Shown here one piece after another: positions 54,760 through 63,779 of a DNA stretch of 64,000 bases. Below the pieces are notes generated by a model. It was not told where the DNA came from. It worked only from the letters and a program-made list of their open reading frames with translations, and searched no databases. The DNA is from Methylocapsa palsarum (GTDB lineage Bacteria > Pseudomonadota > Alphaproteobacteria > Rhizobiales > Beijerinckiaceae). The translations under genes were made by a program, and so were the position numbers. The stretch spans positions 124,001-188,000 of the forward strand of contig NZ_FOSN01000002.1 in NCBI RefSeq assembly GCF_900114285.1, read 5' to 3'. Position 1 is the stretch's first letter; each line of letters begins with the position of its first letter.

Positions 54760-56117
54760 CCTTCGGTGATATCCATTCCGCCGGTGGCCAGGAATTTTTC
54801 AAGCCAATGGATGTCGTAAAGGCCGTTCTGGATATCGGCGTTGCGCACCAGCGTCTGAAACAGCGGAATTGTCGTATCGATCCCGTCGATGATGAACTCG
54901 TCGAGGGAGCGGCGCAGGCGCATCAGCGCCTCGTTGCGCGTCCTTCCGTGCACGATGAGTTTGCCGACCAGCGAATCGTAGGTCGGCGGTATCGTGTAGC
55001 CGCCATAGACGGCGCTGTCGACGCGCACGCCAAGTCCGCCGGGAGGATGATAATAGGCGATCGTACCGGGGGAAGGCCGGAAGGTCGCCGCGTTCTCGGC
55101 GTTGACCCTGCATTCGATGGCGTGGCCGCTGATCGTAATGTCGTCCTGCGTCAGGGTGAGAGGCGATCCGGCGGCGATCTTGATCTGTTCGTTGACGAGG
55201 TCGACCCCGGTGACCATTTCCGTCACCGGGTGCTCGACCTGAATGCGCGTATTCATTTCGATGAAATAGAATTGCCCGTCCTCGTAAAGGAACTCGATGG
55301 TGCCAAGCCCCGCATAGCCGAGCTTGCGCATCGCAGCCGCGCAGATTTCGCCGATCTCGAAGCGCTGCGACGAATTCAGGGCCGGGGAGGGGCATTCCTC
55401 CCAGACCTTCTGATGGCGCCGTTGAAGGGAGCATTCGCGCTCTCCGAGGTGGATCGCCTTGCCTGCACCGTCGCCCAGAACCTGAACTTCGATATGGCGC
55501 GGCTTCTCGAGGTATTTTTCAAGGTAGACGGAATCGTCTCCAAAGGCCGCCTTGGACTCGATCCGGGCGGTCTCGAGCGCGACGGACAGTTCGTCCGCGC
55601 TCCTCGCGACCTTCATGCCGCGCCCGCCGCCTCCGGCGGAGGCCTTCACGAGGACCGGATAGCCAAGCTCCTTGGCGACGGATATCGCTTCGCTGTCTTC
55701 CTTGATCGCGCCGGCCGAGCCGGGAACGCAGGGAATTCCAAGCCGGGTCACGGTGCGCTTGGCTTCGATCTTGTCGCCCATGATGCGGATATGTTCGGGC
55801 TTGGGCCCAACGAACGCGATGTGATGATCGGCGAGAATTTCCGCAAAGCGCGCATTCTCGGCAAGAAATCCGTAGCCCGGATGCAGAGCCTCCGCGCCGG
55901 TGATCTCGCAGGCCGCGAGCAGGGACGGAATATTCAGGTAGGAATCGCGCGCGGGCGGCGGTCCGAGGCAGACGGATTCGTCGGCGAGCTTGACATGCAT
56001 CGCCTCGGCGTCCGCGGTCGAGTGCACGGCGACCGTTGCGATGCCAAGCTCCTTGGCGGCGCGCAGAATCCGGAGGGCGATCTCGCCGCGATTGGCGATC
56101 AGGATTTTGTCGAACAT
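54756..56117 (-). CDS. accC: Acetyl-CoA carboxylase, biotin carboxylase subunit
   Basis: A 453-residue ATP-grasp enzyme that carboxylates the biotin on AccB in the first step of fatty acid synthesis. It begins MFDKILIANRGEIALRILRA and contains the glycine-rich ATP loop ASAGGGGRGMKVAR, the KYLEKPRHIEVQVLGD block, catalytic FIEMNTRIQVEHPVTE and the C-terminal SLVGKLIVHGRTRNEA. Length is exactly that of the family. It is the third gene of aroQ-accB-accC, 75 bases after accB, with a small set of GCGCGGAATCAT-like repeats in the gap. Confidence 0.97.
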   Translation of the reverse strand: MFDKILIANRGEIALRILRAAKELGIATVAVHSTADAEAMHVKLADESVCLGPPPARDSYLNIPSLLAACEITGAEALHPGYGFLAENARFAEILADHHIAFVGPKPEHIRIMGDKIEAKRTVTRLGIPCVPGSAGAIKEDSEAISVAKELGYPVLVKASAGGGGRGMKVARSADELSVALETARIESKAAFGDDSVYLEKYLEKPRHIEVQVLGDGAGKAIHLGERECSLQRRHQKVWEECPSPALNSSQRFEIGEICAAAMRKLGYAGLGTIEFLYEDGQFYFIEMNTRIQVEHPVTEMVTGVDLVNEQIKIAAGSPLTLTQDDITISGHAIECRVNAENAATFRPSPGTIAYYHPPGGLGVRVDSAVYGGYTIPPTYDSLVGKLIVHGRTRNEALMRLRRSLDEFIIDGIDTTIPLFQTLVRNADIQNGLYDIHWLEKFLATGGMDITEG

Positions 56118-56192
56118 AATCAGATCACCAGGTGCGCGGAATCATCAGGTGCGCGAAATCATATTGCGCGGAATCATATAAGGCGCGCGGCT

Positions 56193-56675
56193 TCATTCGA
56201 TGACGAAGAGCGGCTGACCATATTCCACGGGCTGGCCGTCTTCGACGAGCACGCCGACGACGACGCCGCTTCGGGGCGCGACGATTTCGTTGAAGGTTTT
56301 CATCGCTTCGACGAGGAGGATCTTGTCGCCGGCCTTCACGATCGAGCCGACTTCGACGAATGGCGGACTTTCCGGCGACGCGCGCAGGTAGGCCGTGCCG
56401 ACCATCGGCGACTTGACCGCCCCCGGAGCGTCCGCCGCAGAGGCCTTCGTCGGGATGGGCGCGGCGGCGACTGGAGCCGGAGCAAGCGGCGGCGGAGCCG
56501 AAGCCACGAGCTGGCGCGCGACGCGAATCTTGAGATCGCCTTGGGCGACTTCAATTTCGGTTAATCCCGCCCGCGTCATGATCTTGGCTAAGGCTTCGAC
56601 GAGATCAATATCCACAGCGCCAGAAGCGGCGCTTTCGGTTTCGTTTTCGGCCGGCTTTGGCCCGGTATATTTCAT
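56193..56675 (-). CDS. accB: Acetyl-CoA carboxylase biotin carboxyl carrier protein
   Basis: The 160-residue carrier has an N-terminal helix pair (IDLVEALAKIMTRAGLTEIE), a Pro/Ala-rich linker (about 60-85) and a C-terminal biotinyl domain. The biotin lysine is in VEAMKTFNEI. It shuttles the carboxyl group from AccC to the carboxyltransferase. The ATG overlaps the aroQ stop (ATGA), so translation is coupled. Confidence 0.96.
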   Translation of the reverse strand: MKYTGPKPAENETESAASGAVDIDLVEALAKIMTRAGLTEIEVAQGDLKIRVARQLVASAPPPLAPAPVAAAPIPTKASAADAPGAVKSPMVGTAYLRASPESPPFVEVGSIVKAGDKILLVEAMKTFNEIVAPRSGVVVGVLVEDGQPVEYGQPLFVIE

Positions 56676-57127
56676 TTTGTTAAACTTTCACTGTCCGTCC
56701 CGCCGGCGAGAATCGCTTCAAGGGCGAGATCATAAGATAAAGCCCCGAACCCCAGAATGACGCCTTCCGCGACAGGGGCAATGAAGGAATGGCGGCGAAA
56801 ACGCTCCCGGGCGTGAACGTTTGAAAGATGAACCTCGATGACCCGCGCCCTCGCGCCCTTGATGGCGTCGTGAAGAGCAATCGACGTATGGGTGTAGGCG
56901 CCCGCGTTCAGGATCACCGGCTCGCCGGCGAGTCCGGCGTCCTGCACCCAGTTCACGAGATCGCCTTCATTGTTGCTTTGACGAAAGTTCAACGTGACGC
57001 CTCGGTTCCTGCACGTCGCCGACAAGCGGGCTTCCAGCGCAGCGAGAGTCGTCGCCCCATAGATATCGGGCTCTCTGATTCCGAGAAGATTGAGATTCGG
57101 GCCGTTGAGGACGTGGACAACATTCAT
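56672..57127 (-). CDS. aroQ: Type II 3-dehydroquinate dehydratase
   Basis: A 151-residue shikimate-pathway enzyme of the dodecameric type II class. It starts NVVHVLNGPNLNLLGIREPD. The active-site parts are the Tyr of IYG, the flexible loop after RQSNNEGDLVNWVQDA, the His of LNAGAYTHTSIALHDAI and IEVHLSNVHARERFRRHS. The ATG at 57127 gives the usual N-terminus; the open frame upstream to 57208 is not conserved. Placement before accBC is the standard alphaproteobacterial order. Confidence 0.95.
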   Translation of the reverse strand: MNVVHVLNGPNLNLLGIREPDIYGATTLAALEARLSATCRNRGVTLNFRQSNNEGDLVNWVQDAGLAGEPVILNAGAYTHTSIALHDAIKGARARVIEVHLSNVHARERFRRHSFIAPVAEGVILGFGALSYDLALEAILAGGTDSESLTK

Positions 57128-57425
57128 GTGCGGTGCAGTGGAGGGCCTTCCAAGAGGTTTCCATAGCCGGGATCGATGAGCAATGAAAGCCTCAGCGGCC
57201 TCCGCCATCGAAAAACTTGATCGAGAGCGGCGTCATCAGGCTGGCGAAAGCCGCTTTCGTCCTTGCGGAAACAGACCCCGCATCCGCCTTGCGAAACAGA
57301 CCGCGCTTTAACGCAAACGTGTTGTTCGCCGGGCGATCGTCACACTTTCAACCGGTCGAACGCCGGGTTATATATCCCGCCTTTTCAAGAATCGCTTTCC
57401 GTTTCGAATTTGGAGTAGAGACGCC

Positions 57426-58343
57426 ATGCCGTCTGATGCGACGCTTAAACCCGAGCGGCTTGCCGGACGCTGGAGCACCGTCGATCCGGCCGGGTCATGC
57501 CGATCGGCCCTGCATCGCGAGCCGTTCCTGCTCCGGCACAATCTCTCAGAAAACCCGCTTTTTTCGTTCGAGGCGCTTGGCGCCTTGGCTGACGAATGGT
57601 CGAAGCGGCCGGTCGTCGAAGCTGGCCGCCCGAACGTTCATATGGATTCGGGCAACGTGTCCCATTCGGACCAGCCATTCAAAGGCAAGACGCCGGAGAT
57701 CCCGGCGAAGGAAGTGGTCAAGCAGATCGACACGGCGAATGCGCTGGTGATCCTCCAGCACCTCGAAGCTCACCCCGATTACAAACCGCTTCTCGACGAG
57801 TTCAAGGAGTTTCTTCGCGATCTCGGCGGGCCCGAGGTCGAGGACTTTTTGCCTCGACACAATTTTCTCGTTTTCATTACGTCGCCGCGTCGGAAAACGG
57901 GTTATCATTTCGATGAGGAAATCAACTTTCTCATGCAGGCGCATGGGGAGAAGCATGTCTGGGTTTGCGATCCGCTGAACCGCGAAACCTCGCCGGATGA
58001 AAGTCTTGAACGCGAATATAGCGGCGACATTTATTCGGCGAAGTTCAAACCGGAATTCGAAAAATCCGCGACAAAATTCGTCCTTTCGCCGGGCGACGCC
58101 GTGCATATCCCGACCCATGGCGCCCATTGGATCGAAACCGGCGACAAGCCTTCGGTATCGGTCAGCATGTATTTCAGGTTTCCGGCCTCGAAACACGCCA
58201 ATGTCTACAAGTTCAATCGCTATTTGCGCCGGCTTGGCTTTGCGCCGCGGCCGCCGGGCCAGTCGGTTCTGATTGATCGTGCGAAACAGGGCGTCATCGC
58301 TTCGCTGCAGCAGGTAAAACATTTGGTCAAGCGAGGAAACTGA
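57426..58343 (+). CDS. Cupin/JmjC-like protein, first of two
   Basis: A 305-residue cytosolic protein of the cupin_8/JmjC-like type. TSPRRKTGYHFDEEINFLMQ carries a His-x-Asp-like iron-binding pair (HFDEE), GEKHVWVCDPLN the next strand, and LSPGDAVHIPTHGAHWIETG the distal His. PSVSVSMYFRFP ends the barrel. These enzymes are usually Fe(II)/2-oxoglutarate oxygenases acting on proteins or small molecules, but substrate is unknown. A related gene follows 371 bases later. The ATG at 57426 lies eight bases after a GGAGTAGAG ribosome site. Confidence 0.75.
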   Translation: MPSDATLKPERLAGRWSTVDPAGSCRSALHREPFLLRHNLSENPLFSFEALGALADEWSKRPVVEAGRPNVHMDSGNVSHSDQPFKGKTPEIPAKEVVKQIDTANALVILQHLEAHPDYKPLLDEFKEFLRDLGGPEVEDFLPRHNFLVFITSPRRKTGYHFDEEINFLMQAHGEKHVWVCDPLNRETSPDESLEREYSGDIYSAKFKPEFEKSATKFVLSPGDAVHIPTHGAHWIETGDKPSVSVSMYFRFPASKHANVYKFNRYLRRLGFAPRPPGQSVLIDRAKQGVIASLQQVKHLVKRGN

Positions 58344-58714
58344 GCCGCCCGGCAGGCCCGACTGGTCGGCCCCTTAAAAGCGGCGCCGCTGATAAGATCT
58401 GCGCGGCCTTTCGGCGCGCGCTCGTAGGATTTTCCCACACTTCATAGTCTCTCGCCGCCGGCGCATCCGCGCCTTAAACGCCTGCTCGGCCTTTCCCGAT
58501 CCCAGGCAAGCGGGCGCGACCTCTGAATCTGAATAACATCATCAGTTATATAACAACAATCATAATAATAGTATTATTATGATTCATTTTAGTAATTGAG
58601 CGATCTAACCGTAATCACGATTGAATTGATTGCGCGGTATATTGAAAAAATAAGAGGAAGTGGTACGATTGTGGCGAGTTTGTGGCTTTTTTCTGATTTG
58701 TAGCGAATGTTTAC
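58344..58714. promoter_or_regulatory. AT-rich region with perfect inverted repeat before the second cupin gene
   Basis: 371 bases without a gene. From 58530 to 58700 the DNA is unusually AT-rich. AATCATAATAAT (58558-58569), AGT, ATTATTATGATT (58573-58584) is a perfect 12-bp inverted repeat with a three-base centre, placed about 130 bases before the next start. It is too AT-rich for a terminator stem without a T tail and looks like an operator or nucleoid-protein site. Confidence 0.6.
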
Positions 58715-59764
58715 ATGAAACAATTACGGTTGGATCAGCCAAGCGCTGACGTTAACGATGTTTTCCATGGCGATGTCTTCAATGACGATGTTTTCGACGA
58801 TGCGTTGCGTTTGAATGCGCAATGGATCGGGCGCAAGCCGTTTTTGGTTGGTCATAACCTTGCGGGAAGTGATCTTTTTCAATTGCCTCGCCTGCGAGAA
58901 GCGGCGCGGGCGATTCTCGCACGAGAGGAGTCCGGGTTCGCCAAGGACGCCGAGCTTTCATTGCCTCGTTGGAAACCGGCGTACGCCGAGACGCAGCGGC
59001 TTTCGAAGGCGCAGAAGCTCGAAAAGATGTTCGATGAACTTGAGGCGGGGACCCTGACGGCCGCGTGCAAGATCTCGGCCTTGAATGAGGTTGATCCGGC
59101 CTATGATGCGGTTTTGCGTTCGGCGGTCCGTCAATTTGCTGGCGACGCCGGCATAAGGCTTGAGGACGTCACCTGGTCGATTCTCACGGTGTTCATCACC
59201 GCCCCTCGTTTGCCGACCCCCTTTCACGGCGATTTCGAGCAAAACTTCCTGCTCCAGATCCAGGGCGAAAAGGAGGTCCGGCTCTACGATCGGGAGAACC
59301 GCCGGTTCTTTCCACAAGACGCGATCGAAGGGCTTTGCAAGGGAGATCCGCTGGCCGCGCCTTTCGACGAAGCCTTCAGCGACATGGGGACCTTGTTCCA
59401 CATCAAGCCGGGAGTTGGCGTCCACCATCCGCTGGCCGCGCCGCACTCGGTCACGAATGGCGACTCTGTGTCGATCAGCGTGGCCATAGCTTTCTGCACA
59501 AAGGAGATCGACGATCTCTCGCGCGTCCATCAGGCCAATCTTTTCTTACGCAGCGTCGGGCTGCGGCCGCCTTTTCCCGATCTTTCGACCCGGCGGGACC
59601 GGATGAAGGCCGCTTTCTTCCGGGTGATTTCAGGCCCCCGGGATTCCTGCTCCGCCTTGTCTCGCGGCTACGCGCGGCTGACATGGCCGGCTCGCTTCGT
59701 CAGAGACGAGATCCGGAAACTCCGGGCCGCTCGACCGGGTGGCCAAAATCCGAGCCCGATTTGA
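58715..59764 (+). CDS. Cupin/JmjC-like protein, second of two
   Basis: A 349-residue relative of the preceding cupin protein. Its metal site is TPFHGDFEQNFLLQIQGEKE (HxD) with the distal His in GVGVHHPLAAPHSVTNGDSV, and VSISVAIAFCTKE closes the barrel. The shared N-terminal pattern is RKPFLVGHNLAGSDLFQLPR, compare REPFLLRHNLSENPLFSFEA. The first 30 residues carry an odd Asp/Val/Phe repeat (DVFHGDVFNDDVFDDA). The C-terminus has an extra 60 basic residues. Divergence is large, so the duplication is old. Upstream DNA is AT-rich and the ribosome site is poor (ATG at 58715). Confidence 0.72.
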   Translation: MKQLRLDQPSADVNDVFHGDVFNDDVFDDALRLNAQWIGRKPFLVGHNLAGSDLFQLPRLREAARAILAREESGFAKDAELSLPRWKPAYAETQRLSKAQKLEKMFDELEAGTLTAACKISALNEVDPAYDAVLRSAVRQFAGDAGIRLEDVTWSILTVFITAPRLPTPFHGDFEQNFLLQIQGEKEVRLYDRENRRFFPQDAIEGLCKGDPLAAPFDEAFSDMGTLFHIKPGVGVHHPLAAPHSVTNGDSVSISVAIAFCTKEIDDLSRVHQANLFLRSVGLRPPFPDLSTRRDRMKAAFFRVISGPRDSCSALSRGYARLTWPARFVRDEIRKLRAARPGGQNPSPI

Positions 59765-59965
59765 ACTCGCGCTCAAAAAAACGAGGCGAAAGCAGGTTCC
59801 GGCCGTGAGCGGCGACGCGGCGAATTTTGCTCTTTGCCTTTTTTGCCTGCTTGATTAAACTTGTGTGACTGGATTATATGATCCGAAATGTGGCGCGTGG
59901 CCTTGCGGTTGCGCGCCCTGATTTTTTTAGGCCGCCGGGCAGTCGCCGGCGCGAGGTTCTCGAAA

Positions 59966-60157
59966 ATGGCGAATCCTTTCCAATTCCTACAGGAAGTCCG
60001 CGCGGAAGCAGGCAAAGTCACCTGGCCGACGCGCAAGGAGACCATGACCACCACGTTCATGGTCATTCTCATGGTGATTTTCGCCAGTCTTTTCTTCGTC
60101 GCGGTCGACCAGGGCCTGAGGCTGATCGTTTCCCTGATCCTAAGGATCGGGCATTGA
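59966..60157 (+). CDS. secE: Preprotein translocase subunit SecE
   Basis: The 63-residue single-span form of SecE. It begins ANPFQFLQEVRAEAGKVTWP and has the conserved amphipathic helix followed by the membrane helix TFMVILMVIFASLFFVAVDQ. It clamps the SecYEG channel. The ATG at 59966 has GAGG nine bases upstream; the frame opens further at 59888 without family features. No tRNA-Trp gene precedes it here. It is followed by nusG in the standard order. Confidence 0.96.
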   Translation: MANPFQFLQEVRAEAGKVTWPTRKETMTTTFMVILMVIFASLFFVAVDQGLRLIVSLILRIGH

Positions 60158-60189
60158 GTCTCAGTGCAGGAAGGTTGCGGGACGCCCCG

Positions 60190-60720
60190 ATGAGCATGCG
60201 CTGGTATATCGTTCACGCTTATTCGAACTTTGAAAAAAAGGTCGCCGAATCGATCAAGGAACAGGCCGCGCAGCGTGGACTCGCCGCGAAATTCGAGGAA
60301 ATCCTGGTTCCGACAGAACAGGTCGTCGAAATCCGGCGCGGGAGGAAAATCAATTCCGAGCGCAAGTTTTTCCCCGGATATGTGCTGGTCAAGTGCGACC
60401 TTTCGGACGACATCTATCATCTGATCAAGAACACGCCGAAAGTGACCGGATTTCTCGGCGCCGACAAAAAGCCGATGCCGATCTCCGACAGCGAGGCCGA
60501 GCGGATCAAGGGGCAGGTGGCCGAGGGCGTCGAGCGGCCCAAGGCGTCGATCACGTTCGAAATCGGCGAAACCGTCCGCGTCGCCGACGGGCCCTTCGCC
60601 TCCTTCAACGGAATCGTCGAGGATGTCGACGAGAGCCGGTCGCGGGTCAAGGTCGCGGTGTCGATCTTCGGCCGCGCGACGCCCGTCGAACTGGAATTCG
60701 CCCAGGTGGAGAAGACCTGA
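60190..60720 (+). CDS. nusG: Transcription termination/antitermination factor NusG
   Basis: A 176-residue elongation factor. The NGN domain reads MRWYIVHAYSNFEKKVAESI and RKFFPGYVLVKCDLSDDIYH, and the KOW domain FEIGETVRVADGPFASFNGI. It links RNA polymerase with Rho or the ribosome. ATG at 60190 or 60196 could be used; AGGAAGG lies upstream. Gene order secE-nusG-rplK is universal in bacteria. Confidence 0.97.
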   Translation: MSMRWYIVHAYSNFEKKVAESIKEQAAQRGLAAKFEEILVPTEQVVEIRRGRKINSERKFFPGYVLVKCDLSDDIYHLIKNTPKVTGFLGADKKPMPISDSEAERIKGQVAEGVERPKASITFEIGETVRVADGPFASFNGIVEDVDESRSRVKVAVSIFGRATPVELEFAQVEKT

Positions 60721-60886
60721 GGCGTAAACTCGGGCCGGGCTGTCCCGGAACCGATCAATCGGAACGGATATGTCCGTTCCGCTTACGAACGTGGGAGACG
60801 GGTCCGGCGCGCCAAGCCGGAGCGCCCGTCGCGACCACGACCGCAACCGCCGCGCCCGTCGGGCCGGTCTGTAGGGAGTTTGAACA

Positions 60887-61315
60887 ATGGCGAAGAAGAT
60901 CACAGGTTATGTGAAGCTTCAGGTGCCCGCGGGGTCGGCGAATCCGTCACCCCCGATCGGGCCCGCGCTGGGTCAGCGCGGCCTGAACATCATGGAATTC
61001 TGCAAAGCGTTCAATGCGAAGACCGCGCAGATGGAGAAGGGGACCCCGATTCCGGTCGTCATCACCGCGTTCGCGGACCGCTCTTTCACCTTCGAAATGA
61101 AATTGCCGCCGGTGTCCTATTTTCTGAAGAAGGCCTCGGGCGTCCAGTCCGGCTCGAAAACGACGGGACGCGGCTTCGTCGGCAAGATCACGAAGGCGCA
61201 GGTTCAGGAAATCGCCGAGAAAAAGCTTCCTGATCTCAATTGCGCCTCTGTCGAAGCCGCGATGGCGATGATCGAGGGTTCCGCCCGTTCCATGGGCCTT
61301 GAGGTAGTGGGGTAG
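60887..61315 (+). CDS. rplK: 50S ribosomal protein L11
   Basis: The 142-residue protein binds the GTPase-associated centre of 23S r[23 protein letters not shown] is the hinge-proline N-terminal domain, and [20 protein letters not shown] lies in the RNA-binding C-terminal domain. It has a good GGGAG ribosome site and is followed after five bases by rplA. Confidence 0.98.
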   Translation: MAKKITGYVKLQVPAGSANPSPPIGPALGQRGLNIMEFCKAFNAKTAQMEKGTPIPVVITAFADRSFTFEMKLPPVSYFLKKASGVQSGSKTTGRGFVGKITKAQVQEIAEKKLPDLNCASVEAAMAMIEGSARSMGLEVVG

Positions 61316-61320
61316 GCAAG

Positions 61321-62013
61321 ATGGCGCATATCGGGAAGCGCGTGGCCAAGGCCCGCGAAAACATCGACCGGATTAAACTTTATCCCGTCGCTGAGGCGAT
61401 CAAGCTCGTCAAGGAGCGCGCCAACGCGAAATTCGACGAGACCGTCGAGATCGCGATGAATCTTGGCGTCGATCCGAAACACGCGGACCAGATGGTGCGC
61501 GGCGTGGTCAATCTGCCGAATGGGACGGGCCGCACCTTGCGGGTCGCGGTGTTCGCGCGGGGCGCCAAGGCGGATGAGGCCAAGGCGGCCGGGGCGGATG
61601 TCGTCGGCGCCGAGGAGCTCGTCGCCGTCGTGCAGGGCGGAACGATCGATTTCGACCGCTGCGTCGCGACGCCGGACATGATGCCGCTCGTCGGGCGGCT
61701 CGGCAAGGTGCTGGGTCCGCGCGGTCTGATGCCCAATCCGAAGGTCGGCACTGTGACCATGGATGTCGCCAGCGCGGTCAAAGCCTCGAAGGGCGGCGCA
61801 GTTGAATTCAGGGTCGAAAAGGCCGGGATCATTCAGGGCAGCGTCGGCAAGGCCTCGTTCGACGATGAAAAGCTGGCCGCGAACATCTCGGCTTTCGTCG
61901 ACGCGGTGGCCAAGGCCAAGCCGCAGGGCGCCAAAGGAACCTATATTCAACGGGTGGCGATTTCGTCGACGATGGGGCCGGGGGTGAAGGTCGATCCGGC
62001 GACCATAACCTAG
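61321..62013 (+). CDS. rplA: 50S ribosomal protein L1
   Basis: The 230-residue protein of the L1 stalk. It starts [20 protein letters not shown] and contains the signature region [20 protein letters not shown]. In many bacteria L1 represses its own operon by binding the leader of rplK mRNA. The 166-base gap before rplK could hold such a site, but I did not identify one. Confidence 0.98.
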   Translation: MAHIGKRVAKARENIDRIKLYPVAEAIKLVKERANAKFDETVEIAMNLGVDPKHADQMVRGVVNLPNGTGRTLRVAVFARGAKADEAKAAGADVVGAEELVAVVQGGTIDFDRCVATPDMMPLVGRLGKVLGPRGLMPNPKVGTVTMDVASAVKASKGGAVEFRVEKAGIIQGSVGKASFDDEKLAANISAFVDAVAKAKPQGAKGTYIQRVAISSTMGPGVKVDPATIT

Positions 62014-62552
62014 TCTTCGGCGCGAGGCGCCTGCTGCGGGCCTGCTTGACAAAAGCAAAAAAGTCGAAATGACCCTTGGCAGGCAAAAATTATTCGTTTA
62101 AGAAGGCTGTTCGGGGTTGAGCGGATTTGCAGTCCCGCACCCAATCATTTTCCGCGTCTGATTTCTCCCCTCCTGTGATCTCAGGTTTAAGGTTTGTCGG
62201 GCGCGGTGGATAGGCCGGAGGATAGGCGGCGACGCCTGTCCCCTCCGGTCTTGTCCTGTCCAAGACTGTCGGCGCATGGGCTTTTCATCGAGCCCGGGCT
62301 TAATTCACGCTCCAGGCCCTGGTCATTCGGGGCCGGCGCGCTGGGCCGGCATAGACGGGGTTTAAGAACCTGATTCTGGATTGCGGTCGGCTCGCCGGGC
62401 GCATCCTTCGATTTTGGTCGAATCCCTCTGTCCGGCGCGAGTTTTCGTTCCGGGGACAGGCACAGCGCCGCCTCCGATTGTGGGTCTTCGACTCATGGCC
62501 GGGGCGGCAATTGCAGCCCGCGGGCGTTAGCGCCCGCCAAGGAGATGGCACT
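62014..62552 (+). promoter_or_regulatory. Long rplJ leader (L10 autoregulation region)
   Basis: A 539-base gap separates rplA and rplJ. This is the usual place for the rplJL promoter and for the L10(L12)4-binding leader. A TTGACA at 62046 could be a -35 box, though no clear -10 follows at 17 bases. GCGGGCG and CGCCCGC (62520-62537) form a hairpin with loop TTAG directly before the AAGGAG of rplJ, well placed to control ribosome access. The detailed L10 fold cannot be assigned by eye. Confidence 0.6.
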
Positions 62553-63068
62553 GTGGACAGAGCGGAAAAGAAAGAATGCGTCGCGTCCTTGAACGAGGTC
62601 TTCAAAAAGACCTCGGTCGTCGTCGTCGCGCATTATTCCGGCTTGACCGTGGCTCAGATGCAGACTCTGCGCAAGCAGATGCGCGCGGCTGGCGCCACCG
62701 TTCAGGTCGCCAAGAACCGTCTCGTCAAGATCGCGCTCGATGGCTCTGACGTCGCTTCGATTTCAGGCCTGCTGAGGGGGCCGACCCTGATCGCTTATTC
62801 AGACGATCCGGTCGCTGCGCCCAAGGTTGCGGTGGCCTTCGCCAAGGACCACGACAAGCTTGTGATCCTCGGCGGCGCCATGGGGAAGACCGCCCTCAAC
62901 GTGGACGCCGTGCGCTCGCTCGCGACGCTGCCGTCCCTGGACGAGTTGCGCGCCAAAATTGTCGGCCTCATTCAGGCGCCGGCGACGAAGCTCGCGCAAC
63001 TCACCACCGCGCCGGCCGCCAAGCTCGCGCGCGTCGTGGCCGCTTATGCGGACAAGGACGCCGGCTGA
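62553..63068 (+). CDS. rplJ: 50S ribosomal protein L10
   Basis: The 171-residue stalk base protein. It begins with GTG ([20 protein letters not shown]) after AAGGAG at seven bases. [20 protein letters not shown] and [15 protein letters not shown] are family blocks. The C-terminal helix (from about 135, [20 protein letters not shown]) binds the L12 dimers. The open frame continues upstream to 62478 but is leader sequence. Confidence 0.97.
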   Translation: MDRAEKKECVASLNEVFKKTSVVVVAHYSGLTVAQMQTLRKQMRAAGATVQVAKNRLVKIALDGSDVASISGLLRGPTLIAYSDDPVAAPKVAVAFAKDHDKLVILGGAMGKTALNVDAVRSLATLPSLDELRAKIVGLIQAPATKLAQLTTAPAAKLARVVAAYADKDAG

Positions 63069-63171
63069 CGGGCGGACGGATCCGCGAAGGCGATATCTTG
63101 GCTGAACATCGAAATCTTGGCCGAACGTCATTGTATTGAGACCAATCGAAGACCAATCGAAGGAAATGAAA

Positions 63172-63549
63172 ATGGCTAACCTGGAAAAGATCGTCGAGGA
63201 CCTGTCGAGCCTTACGGTGCTCGAAGCTGCGGAACTCGCCAAGCTGCTCGAATCAAAATGGGGCGTATCGGCGGCTGCGGCCGTTGCGGTTGCGGCGGGC
63301 CCCGCTGGCGGCGCCGCGGCGGCGCCGGTCGAAGAGCAGACCGAATTCACTGTCATGCTGGCGTTAGTCGGCGACAAGAAGATCGAAGTCATCAAGGAAG
63401 TCCGCGCGGTGACGGGGCTTGGGCTCAAGGAAGCCAAGGATCTCGTCGAAGCCGCTCCCAAGGCCGTGAAAGAAGGCGCGACCAAGGAAGAAGCCGAAAA
63501 GATCAAGGCCGCCCTCGAGAAGGCCGGCGCGAAAGTCGAGCTTAAGTGA
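63172..63549 (+). CDS. rplL: 50S ribosomal protein L7/L12
   Basis: The 125-residue factor-binding protein of the stalk. It starts [20 protein letters not shown], has an Ala/Gly-rich hinge ([18 protein letters not shown]) and the conserved C-terminal domain ([20 protein letters not shown]). AAGGAA is eight bases before the ATG at 63172; an ATG six bases earlier overlaps that site and is less likely. Confidence 0.97.
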   Translation: MANLEKIVEDLSSLTVLEAAELAKLLESKWGVSAAAAVAVAAGPAGGAAAAPVEEQTEFTVMLALVGDKKIEVIKEVRAVTGLGLKEAKDLVEAAPKAVKEGATKEEAEKIKAALEKAGAKVELK

Positions 63550-63557
63550 CGCTACCC

Positions 63558-63579
63558 GATCGCTGTCGCGATCTTTTTT
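63558..63579 (+). terminator. Attenuator between rplL and rpoB
   Basis: GATCGC, loop TGTC, GCGATC and six T make a compact intrinsic terminator just after rplL. A second hairpin without T tail (CAGTCCCGC with GCGGGACTG, 63591-63619) follows. Partial termination here is the common means of making more L7/L12 than RNA polymerase beta. Confidence 0.82.
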
Positions 63580-63779
63580 AAAAATATCAGCAGTCCCGCA
63601 GCCTCCGGTCGCGGGACTGAAGTTCGTTCTGGAAACTTAACAGAACTTCCGGAGCAGCGTTCGAGGCGATTTCGCCACGGCGCGAGGGTTGGGCTAACCC
63701 GGTCGTTGGCGACTGAGCTGGCGGCGAGGCTTATATCCGTGCGGGATATTCGCCATTTTGACGAGGTGCGAGGAGCGAC

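Noticed and set aside
56117..56192. Short GCGCGGAATCAT repeats between accC and accB
   Set aside because: Only three imperfect units with uneven spacing; too little to call an element.
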